Positions 27,401-39,400 of a DNA stretch of 64,000 nt are shown here, piece after piece (position 1 is the first letter of the stretch; every line of letters starts with the position of its first letter). A program made the position numbers and the translations under genes. A model generated the notes under the pieces. That model was not told where the DNA came from. It ran no database searches and worked only from the letters and a program-made list of their open reading frames with translations. Source of the DNA: Owenia fusiformis (Eukaryota; Annelida; Polychaeta; Sabellida; Oweniidae); assembly GCA_903813345.2 (NCBI GenBank), contig CAIIXF020000247.1, positions 36,001 to 100,000 of the forward strand, given 5' to 3'.

Positions 27401-30400
27401 TGACGTCTCAACCTGCTGGCACTGACCCTGAAAGACAAAATACTCATGACATTTCTTATATTTTAGTTTAAAGATTCTCGCAATCTTTATCCAATCAGCG
27501 TTTGCGAGTGTGTCGGCTCACGTATAAAAGGCGAATCCAACTCAAATCCATGCAGGGGTGTATGAGGTACTCGAATAGGAAAGAGCACGTGAAATCTGAA
27601 TTTATATGCACATGGTCAATGTTTACACATGTTTGGAGTTATTGAAGAAAATGTGATATGGGTGTGGTTCCGAATTTGAAGTCATTGCTGGAAAATATGA
27701 TTTTAATACGTGAAATTATATCTATAAATACAGCACTAAAAATAACAGTACACATGAAGTACATGTATGATTGTGTCCAGAAATGTTTGAAACCCTTACA
27801 GAAAATTCTGTCTGCATTTTGTCACCATTGCTCTTTCTTCCCGCATTCTAGTGCTGTTTGAATGAATATATTAATTAATGTATTTCTAACTAAAATATAT
27901 CACATTTTTTTATAAACCACAAACATTTAGATCATAAAAAAAATATTCAATACTTGAGTGAGCACGATATGCAAGGGTCACTAAGTTGACACAGTAAATG
28001 ACCACTGATATTGTGTTAGCAAATATGTATTAGCAGAATACGCTGTGTGCATGGACTAACACCCCTCACTTTCATAGTGAAGTGACTAATTGGTTTATGT
28101 TTACGTTTTAATGTGTTTTGGGTTCCTTGTTACAGCAAGGGGGGCCAGTAAAGTAGACTAACATGTTTGCATGGCAAATTTTGATCGAATATGTGAGACA
28201 CTTTAAAGGCAAACAGTCAGAGACTCGGGCACAACAAATCAGGTAGCAATCAGTACTAATGCTGTCAGTTTAAATGTTAAGCATCCTCAATGGTCTGGTC
28301 AGGATCTTAGAATAGATTGTCAGCATGTTTATAAGAAAGCAGCGTGGTCCATTTGTTAAGAGAATAATAACATGTGAACTAAAGTCTACAATACTGCCAT
28401 ATTTATCAGCCAAAAACCTATTGATAAACCCAAAACTGGGACATATTATTACAAGCTACAGTATTTCCATTGGACTTTAATTCAAAAAGTATATTCAAAT
28501 TTTTCTATTTCATTTCATATTTGGCTTCGCCCCTGATCTCACATTGGGTTAAATCTTACCTTAGCAATTGTGACAAGCTGGGTGTATTTCTCACGAATGC
28601 CTGACACTAGATCTTCCATTTGTGGTGCTTCCTCCCCCTTGCTCAACTGTTCTGTTTCAGAGACCAACAAATCAACATCCCGTTTCTTGGCAACAACACC
28701 TTGTACAATTTGCTGAAATGAAAGTGAAATTCATCACCAAATTGAATTAATTATGTGGTCCACCATTTCTCAGAGTTATTGAGGGTAGGGTAAAGATCAC
28801 ATCTAAAACTAGAATCAATAATCCAACATTGTACTACTGAGATGCTCTCTTACCTTGTGTTTCTCTAACTGAGTCTGCTTCTCTGCTAAGGTGTGTTTCA
28901 GTTTAAGCTCACCACTTAACTGAGATAAGGTATCATCAAGCCATTGTTGTAACACTGCCTTATGTTCAATATAAAGGTTCAGCTCAGTCAATGCAGTGTC
29001 AACTGACTTCTGAGATTCAGTTAGTTTCAGAATGAGGCTATCCCATGATTCTCTGGCAGATCGCAAGTCATGGCGGATGACTTCACGGCCTTTTGGAGAT
29101 GTTCCTTGATAAAGTTTCTCTCCACTTGAGACAAGTTCATTGAGACATTGTAATCCTTGGTCTTTCTCAGCAAGTAAGATCTGAAACAAAAGATTAAATA
29201 ATTAAACCTGAACTTTTTTGGTTTACCCTACTGATCACAAGAGAGTATAATGTCAGGAAGCCAAATCAGTTATTGCATATGGAAAGAAAAGTGTAACACT
29301 TTGTTACAGGTATTACTTATTGATGGTAACATGATAAGCATATGAATGAAATGTGCAAGACTTTAAATATGTTTTCTACATTTATTGTATTTTTATTTAT
29401 TTTTTCTGCACTCATGCAAAGTACTCCTTTATCTAGGTGAGCAAACAGACAATAGATGACATATAATACAAGGATGGGGAAATAGAAAATGGGAGGATAA
29501 TAGACTATTGTAATTCTCATTTGACCCACTGAATATTTCCCATGCACTCACCTGTACTGTATACTTGTGTTCCTGTAGTATGTCTCTATCCATGGAGTCT
29601 TGAGTGCACTCTTCCAGCCTGGACCTGGCCTGACTCAGCCAGCTTTCAAACCCTTCAGTCTTCTCTTCATACGTCTCGTGTTCTCCTACATAACCCTGCC
29701 ACTTCAATATCAGCTCCTATAAGATAATAATAAGGAGGTTAAGAGACACATTTTCAAGAGAACTTATACTGAGAATGTGTGATAGAATGGCCCCTGGGGA
29801 TTAGTGTGGTGTCCTCATCTCAATCTATCAGGGATTTAATTAGTTATTTCCCTTATATCTTACTCAATCGGTTAAGTTAATACTACGAAGGTAACCTTGA
29901 TAATTACAAAGCTGTGGGATGCTTCTAAATGCATTATACAAAGTAAGAGCAAATCTTTCAATACTTTTACTAGCTTCAATCAGAAATTCACTTAAAAGAC
30001 AATCTGTTCGTAATTGGTATAAACTGCTCCAATTGAAGGACTCATGGTAAAATGAGATATGAACCATGTCTATTTACTACACCTCGCACCATGCTCATGC
30101 TTTGACAAGAGATATTGGAAAATAATATAACTCTTTTTTGAGAAATACAGTATAAATGTGATGAAAAAAGATGTACAAATGTGATTTAAAAATATAATAA
30201 TGTGTCTTCAAAATAAAAATAAAACCAGATTTGAAAATGTGATATATGTGAGAATTAATTAGGTTAGAATACATACACTTAAATTCCCATAACGCTGAAA
30301 TACATAACATCAAAAAGTTTCAACTATTTATCAATTTTAACACCAATGATTCAAAACAAGTGCTGTTCAAAGTCTGAGCACAAAGCACTATTAGTAATTA

Positions 30401-33400
30401 TTCAAGACTTTGTTGCAAACACTGAACTCAAAAACGCTTAAGTTTATATACAGAGAATATGAAAGCAAAATTGTACCTTGCAATGTACTTGTAGAGCCTG
30501 GTAGCGATTTGACACCTGAGCTATGTAGCTTGATATACGTGTCTCCTCACTAGCTTCAACCAGATCATGTGCAGCATCCATGAAGTCATCAATCTCATCT
30601 TGGTAATCAGCAACAGATTCTTTCAAGGTCTGAAATGGTAAAGGCCCTAACTATACACAGGGTTTATTCTTTGGAAAAGTTTGGTTAAAAATCACAGTGT
30701 AACACATGATACATGAATATTTTTTCAAATTGATAGAATCACATTTTCAGCATGGATAGGAACACATCCAATCAGATTACATCAAACATGTGTTACATCC
30801 CTGAATGTATTGTGGGTTAAAACTATATCAGAACTGGTTGAAATGTGTTGAATTTCAATTTCCATATTTAACATATTTCCATATTTAACTCTGGTTTGAC
30901 TGAAATGAATATTAGTGTATATTTGACATTCAACAAAGGGTTAAATGTTTTGAGTCTTCATGAGATGTGCTCACATTCTCTTTATTTACCTTGAGTTTCT
31001 GTAGCTGCTCTTGTTTCTCTGTAAGTGATGCCTTCAGTTCGTACACTTTAATCTGCTGTTCTGAGGCCTTCATCCATGCAGTCACCTTAGTGTAACTATC
31101 CTCATAATTCTGCCACTTATCAACTATAGCCTAAAATATCAACAAGAATACTTTTTTATAAGATGGGCTTTTTGATTTTGAATGAACATACAGTATATTT
31201 GCTATACTCTTAACATTATATACACAAACACATTCTCCTTTCAATGATACCTGCATAAGGTCTTTGACATAATGTGATAAAACGTTGTAATATACCTGTA
31301 TACTTTCTTCACAGCTATTCATTTTATCAAAGACAGTAGCCATCTTGGATTTTAACTTTGTAATTTCACTCTGCAGAGTCTCTATGCCTGGCAATGATGT
31401 GGTCTCCGATACTTTAGCTCCTAGCTCTGTCAAGTCATCTAGTTTGGTATTTCCAACTGACTCTTGGTTTTGAAGGGACTAAAATGACACAATTATAATA
31501 CCGGTATATGGAAATGTTTGGCAATCACATAAACATCCATTATGAAAACTGTTAACATCTAATTTTATTTGTAAAAGTGTAGCTCACCCACATTTCCCTA
31601 AAAATTTATCATAAATATGCCGCTTTAAAAAAATCATCAAAAAGACACTGCATCTTTAAAGGAATATTCCTTGCCAGACCCTTTCTCTCTTGATATGGTA
31701 GCTATAATCATATATATAGTTTCCATATTTAGCAAAACATGGGAAAATGTTTTAATATGGTCAATATTGATCATTTAAAAAACTAGTGCTTATTTCCAGT
31801 GAGCTGCCATCTTTTAAGATGTCTTGCAGGAAGTGATGTCATCAACTCTCAACTTCTATAACCTTGCCTATAACAGTATAGGAAAGTAGCACAAAATCAC
31901 TTCTAGACAAGTGATCATTACTTTCTGTGTAAAAATATTTTCAGGGCTTGTCAACTTAGAATAAAAGAAGAGATTTTCAGAAGGATTAAATAAGATACAA
32001 AGTTGAAAAAGAATATTTAGCTGGTTTTGTAATTCTTAATAGCTCCTCATCTAATGCTATATGCAAAGTTGAGAGTCGATGACATCACTTCCTGTGTGAA
32101 ATTTTAAAAGATGGCAGCTTACTGGAATTGAGCATCACATTTCTAAGTGATCACATTTGACCATATCAAAACATTTTTGCGTGTTTTGCTAAACATGGCA
32201 AGCATATATATGATTATAGCTACCATATGAGGAGAGAGATGGTTTGGCAAGGAATATTCCTTTAAGGTAGATCCAACATACACTTAAAACCCTTCAGAAT
32301 TTAATTTATTGTTACCCCAAGTATATGGATACAATAAAATTACCTTAATCTTATCCAGTCTTGTCTGTACAGTGTGTTTCTCTCCTGTTGTGTTGTTGAG
32401 TCCTTCGAGTTCATTCTCGAGCTCCTGAATCCACTCAGAGAATTCTTTAACTGCTTCGTGGTATTCCCCATGTTCACTAACACTTTTCTCAAGGGTCCCA
32501 ATAATAGCCTTAGATTTCTCAACTAATACTCTATAGTCATCCTGGATTTTCTCAACAATGTCCGCAACTGAGGGATCCCTAGTGGACATATTATGAAGTC
32601 GTTGGTTTAGCGTATCAAGGCCTTGTTTGTGATTAACAATATCTTGATGTATGATTTTGTGGTCTTGTAATTGGATGGATTTCTCCCCAAGGGTGGCTTT
32701 GTAATCCATATCAGTGGGGAGCTTATGTGAGACACCTATCTGCCACTGTATGAACTGCAGGCAAGTTTCCTCAAATGTTGACCATTGAACAAGATTACTA
32801 CTCAAAGCATGTTGAGTTTCGAGAGCTTGATCAGACAGAGCGTCCCATTGTTCTTTTAACACTCTCAACTCTTGACGCACAATCTCTCTACCATCTGAGC
32901 TCGTGCTTGGGTACAGGCCCTCACCCGCCTCTATCACAGCCTGGATCTTAGACGCACCTTTATCTTTTTCATCAAGCAACTCCTGTAGGCGTACCTGACT
33001 CTCGGTTATTGTATTCTTATCCCCTGTCGAAACATTACAGCTTGTTATATCCCCAGATAGAGAAGAACACCATTGTGAACATTCAGAATATGCTTCACTG
33101 TAAGCAGCATGAGACTTAATGTAAGACTCCCATTTGGAGACGGCTATTTTGGTATTTGTTTGGAGCTCCTGGTATCTTGTATTTAGCTGGTTAGTGTGAG
33201 ATGCTAGGCGGCTATCAGTTCCTTGAAGGTCATGAGCCTTGATAACCACATCCTCAAAATCAGTCTGTTTGTCTACAATATCATCTTGTAGAACCTGAAA
33301 TCAAAGCATTTATTGATTATGTGACAAAATTATGCAAACAACTTCTGGTATCATTAAAAAATAACACATACCAGTTTCACAGTATGCAAACTAAAGTCTA

Positions 33401-36400
33401 ATAGTATTGAAACTTAAAATACAGACTGGCAAGTAAAAATCAAATGACTTTTATAGTGCTTTTAAATCCCATTTAAAATATCACTATGACTTTAAGCTAA
33501 AACAAACAATAATCTCATGTACAAATTGTTTACAATGACCTAGTAAATTTCAAAAATGTCTAATAAAAATGAGGCTTGTACTCAATGTTATCTCAAAGCT
33601 TAAATTTTTTTCAATGTCAACAAGAAGGTTGTGTATTACCTTTTAGGATACAAAGTTCACATACTGTGGTCTTATTAAAGAAGCAGGGGCAAAAGTGAAA
33701 ACACAGAATGTCTTTATCAATCAAGAAAGGACAGCTATCAGGTATTTGGGAGTAAAAAGGTACTTTGCTCCTAGTAGGTGCAAAAACCTACATGAAGTAA
33801 AAAAAAATTCTTACCTTAATCTTATCAAGTTGTGTTTGTTTCTCATATAGGTCTGGTTTCATATCTATTCCCTTGAGCTTGGTCTCCATATCTCTTAACC
33901 ACTGAGTCAACGCCTCATAGAACAGCTCATAAGAGGAATAATCCTCTAGAACATTCTTGAGCTCATTCTGTGCCTCAACACATGTTGATTTACACAGTTC
34001 TAGATCTGTGTTCATGGCGGCTAAATCCCGCGATATTGTCCCCTGACCCAATTCAGATGTTTTCTCAATGACTTTATCTGACTGTGATTTGATACTTGCT
34101 AAGTTCTGGTTGCCAGTTTTGATTGAGTATTCCAGATCTTTGAGTTTATCAAGTTTATTCTGTAATGTGAGATTATCTCCTGTTGTTTGGCATAATGGAT
34201 TCAGCTGCTCCTTGATGTTTTCAATCCAGTCGGCAAAGTTCTGAACAGCGTTGTCATAATCCTGATGCTGCGTACATGAACTCTCCATGACTTCTACCAA
34301 AAGCTTGGATTCCTTCACCAGTTCATCATATTCCCCTTTAATTGCTTTAATACTTGGTTCAATATCAACAGTGTCAGTTAACTTCGCAACAGTATCAGCC
34401 TTATTGATCAAAGTTTGCAGGGAATGGCCATGAGACACCAATTCTTGGTAGTATAACTTCTGTTCCTGTAACTGTGACTTTTTCTCAGAGATTGTTGACT
34501 TGAGTTCATTGTTGCTGTTGATTCTCTGCTTTATTTCCAGTAACCATGTATTGAAATGTTCATGGCTGTCTGTATATGTGGCCCATTGTATGGCACATGC
34601 GTCAACTTGTTGCTGGGAAGTATGGAGTTTGTCTGATGCCTTATCAGACTGCATCTTTAATGATCTGTAATAGAAAATGATTGCATTAAATAGATATTCA
34701 AAGACGTATCACAGTATCTATTCACATCTTCATGTTTTCCACAATACATATTGCACATGTGAAGGTATGGATTTCAATGAAACATTCACTGATTTATAAC
34801 AATATAACATTAACCTTAGAATGAATCTATTTCATAATACGCTATTTATAACTTTTTTTTTATTTTAAGTAAACTGCAGTTATATGGGCATTTTAGTGCT
34901 TGTTAGCCAGTCAGCATCGTATACCCTTTGGTCCAAAGTGAAATTCTTACCTGAGTTGTTGTCTAATTGTCTCCCTCCCCTCAGCTGCTGTACTGGAGTA
35001 TAACCTTTCACCTCTCTCCACAGTTCTGTGTAACAATTCAACACTGCGTTCATCTTGCTCTTTCAGACCCTGTGGAGTATAACACATCATTTAAAACTCA
35101 TGTTCTCAATGGAAAATTCTATTTAAGGTGATAAATGATTGTAAATACAGATAATAAGAGTAATGGAGTACATGTAAATGAACACTATTTTAACATATAA
35201 AATATCTAGATTTATCAGTTTTCTTTAGATGTCGAGAGTAATTTCAATTTGGGGCTAAGATGCAGCTGTAGTTGCAGTCACTGGCTGTAGCTTCGATATC
35301 ATTGATCACTGTGCCACTGTAATATTCAAGGAATAGTTCTGTATACCATGGGCTAAAGCCCATGTGTAAACAAGAAGTAGGTTTAATAAATGGAATGACT
35401 TCACAAACATACCTGCAGCTGTTCCTGTTGTTGCTGCACCCCCTTCAGAGTACCAGCCAAGGTAGAGTTGTTCTCTATGTTGGATTCAAGTGAATCTAAG
35501 CATTCCTTACACTCTGAGTAACTATCTAGGTACATCTGGTGATCCTTTATTGAAGCCTGTAGGGAGTAAAAAGATCTCTGCATAAAAGGTCTTGTGAAGG
35601 AGATCGGAAAGGAAATATATGGGCCGGTGTAGTCTTATATCTAGATTGTAAGAATCAAATGTGAAATGTCATACGATATTACATTTATATGATTTGAAAA
35701 TCTATTATCATTGAAACTAACCTGGACTTTGTTGACTGTATCTTTTATGGTAGATTTAAGGCTGTGGTAGCGGGTGCTGAGTTGACTAGAGAATGCTGCA
35801 TTACGACTATCTCCTGGGATTAAGGTCTGTGATGTCATACTGAAGTCTTCAATTGCTGTCTGTCTACTGATTATATCCTCTTGAAGTTCCTAAAACACAA
35901 CATTTTATAAGATGTAAAAGACCATTGTTTATTAATATATCATCAAATGAAAATACCAAATCATTTGATTGCAAAGTCAATTATATTGCCCTAACCAATT
36001 GAAGGGTTGTACATTACACTACTACAAATAAAAGTTTAAAAATTCAAAATAAAAAACTACCCAAAACAAACATACGTACCTTCATATTTTCAAGCTGTTT
36101 CTCTTTTTCATCAATGGTAGCTAGCAGTTCCACATTTTTCACTTTCTGCTCAGTCTCCCTGATCCAGCGATTCAATTCGTCCAGTTTAGAGTCATGGCTG
36201 CTCCAATGCTGTAAAACACTCTCTAACTGTGGCCTTGTCTCATGCAGACATGCCTCAATTAGTTCCCAATCCTTCTGAAGGTTTTCCAGTTCCTTTTTGA
36301 TAACCTCCTGTCCAGTTTTATTTGTTTCTGTTAGGACTTTGGATGCATCATCTTTGGTTTTTACCAATTTTGATTCACCATTGTTTTTAGTTGACTCCAG

Positions 36401-39400
36401 TTCTTGTAGGCGCTCAAGTCTGTTTTGAACTGAGTGTTTGTCCCCAGTTGTATCTTTGAGGGCTATAGCCTTAGTTTTGATGTTCTCAATAAATGTTGTA
36501 CAATCTTGAAGAGAGGTAATGTACTGTTGGTGGTTTACAATAGCCTCCTCAACAGACCCAATGTTCATCTTACATTCATTACATACTCCCTCATATTCCT
36601 CTTTAATAGACTCAACTTCATCTTTCATAGACTCTTCCCCACTGGCTGCCACCAAATTGTTTACCTTATCCATGAGATCATTGAGGCTGTGTCGCCGTGA
36701 CATCACATCTCTATACAAACCTTTAACAGTATGCATTTGAGATTTCTTATCAGTAAGATTGGCTCGAAGTTCTGTCTCCTGTTTGAGTTTAAGATCTAGC
36801 TCACGTAGCCACTTAGTGAAGTGACGGAGAGCTTCCTGGAACTGTGTCCATTGGTTAAGGGTGGTGTCTAACTTGTGATGAACATCTGAGCCTGAATCAC
36901 TAACAGCATCTAACCTCTCACGCAGTCCCCTGAAAAATATCAGATATGAAGTATTCATATCAAGTATGAATTCTTCTATGGTATGAATTCCTATACAGCA
37001 AAACCAAATTTCATAATATTTTCCATAACTGCTCTGGTTAAATATTACAAGAATCTTACCTGAGAGCATGTCTAATGGCCTCTCTGCCATCAACTGAGGT
37101 AGTAGGGTACAACTTCTCTCCACTCTCAACAGCACTGTGAAGTATTGAAGCACCCTCATCTTTCTCAAGCAAAACATCATCAAGGTGACCTAGAATTTGA
37201 AAGAAATAAGTCAATATATGACACCTTACTAAATGTTGTCTTCTATGCACACACAGATAAGATGGGGATGCAAACTTAATTGTGAAACTGCACAAATTGT
37301 ATTTACCACTTCTCAACAGAACTTCTACATATAGATTTCTAACTTACCTAGCCGAGCAACGAGCTCTGATTGGTCACCGGATGTACTATTGGCATCGCGT
37401 ATTCTAGCCTCCATATCAGAGAGCCAGTGTGTACATCGCTCGTAGTTTGAGTTGTACTCTGTGTGGCTTTCAACGTAAGCTTCCCATGTGGAGATAGCAT
37501 CCTAAAATCACAAAGCATGAAGAGTTATAAGTAGAAATATGTGTTCATCATAACAGACATGTGTGATCCAATTTCATTCCTATGGAAAACAAAAACCATA
37601 TGTGTGTAATCTCATACCATTCAATATAATAAAAATATGAAAAAATGTGTTCAATACATGAAAATTGAATACATGTACACATGATATTAAACACATAAAT
37701 ATCTAAACACATGTGTAATCCGATACATAAGCTATCCTACATTATAGTTCAAACCTTACCTTGATGTTTGACTTGAGGGTGTGGTACCTAGCATTAAGCT
37801 GATTGGTCAATGTTGTCTGCCTGGCCTCCCCTCTGTCGAGCTTCTGGCCCTGGGTAGACAGCTGGTCGAAGTCCTCCTGACGACTGCTTACAGTGTTCAA
37901 TAAATTCTGAAATCATTCATAATACATCATAAAAAGGGGTTTTCAAAATGTTTCCAGAAACAATGTTGCTAACATATGTGTGAGGGTGTTTCAAAATGTT
38001 TTGATCTTTATGTGATTATTCCTTGATTTCACTGACTGTAATATAAGGGTAGTTTATTTCTGAAAGTGATATCTCTAAGATTCTTACCTTAAATGTTTCA
38101 ACTTGAGACTTTTTCTCATCAACAGTGGCCTTGAACTCCTGACCTTTAACCTGACCTTCCATAACTTTCAGCCATTTTGAGAGCTCTTCAAACAGTGCTT
38201 CATACTCCTTCCATTCAGATACCTTCACATTCAATGATTCCTGAGATTCTCTGATTTGTCCATGCATATTGGCAAGATTTTGTTTTAATGTATCTCTAGC
38301 TTTGTTTATAGTCTGTTGTCCACTTGGGTTTGAACTTTCTGCTATCAAAGCAGCTTGATTTTCCAAAGATTTCAATTTAGCCTCTCCATTCTCTATTGAT
38401 GTTGTCACAGCTTGTATGGTATCTAGGCGATTGTATAGAGAGTGTTTGTCACCACTAGTGTCAGTGCATGCTACAAGAGTGTCCTGTTCTGATCCAAGCC
38501 ACTCTTGGACCTCTTGAAGGCTCTCATTGTACCTCTGGTGTTCACTAACATTGTATTCCAATGTGCTTATATTTTCCTGAAAAATCATGTACATTTTATG
38601 AAGCTGTCTGCTTGATAAAATGCATTATGGGACATATATTATCGTATCATACTGAGGCTCTCATGGCACGTCACTGTTTTTAATTATGATCAAGAAAACA
38701 ATTATGTAGAATTAAATGTGTAAGTAAATTTTAAGAAGCCATCTGCTGAATGCAATGCATTATGGTATATCTGTTCTTACCTTGCACTTGTTGCGCAGGG
38801 CCTCATACTGTTCTTGTAATTCTGATACACCAGATTGTGCATCAGGCGATGTGAGCGACTGAGATTTCTCCATAATATTATCCAGTAAACTCTTATGTGA
38901 TACTATGTTCTGTTCAATAGCCTGGATTGTAAATAAGCAAAGCACATAATACATATATCGAATTTTTATAGAAATCTATAAAATATAATACGGAACAGAG
39001 CTAAGCTAGGCTAGACTAGGCTAATAAACTGTCAATTATTGCTTGATATTTAGCAATGCAAATATTGGAATTACTTTCAAACCTAAAGAATGAAACTTTG
39101 AAGCAAAATGAACAATGTTCATTTCATATTTAAGTACAACCAAATACAATTTTGCCCCTAAGACACTATGTTTATCTCTCAAATACACCAACCGGAGAGT
39201 CATGGCTTGTCACATCATACATTTTATAAAATGTGTGATGCAAATACCACAGGCTGGTCTATCCAACAGATACACATGTGCATAAACTTTATTTGAGCAG
39301 AATTTGGCATCAATGATTAAATGCTAGTTATACACATTTTTTCTCTAATACCTGTTTCTATTTCTTCATTAGCAGAGATTAGCAAAGTAAGTGAAGTGTC

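Noticed and set aside
36044-37183. Reading exon 42 and the upstream intron as one 379-codon ORF
   Set aside because: The first 90 codons are intronic; acceptor TTTTTCAG at 36930 and phase match to exon 41 show the true exon starts at 36929.
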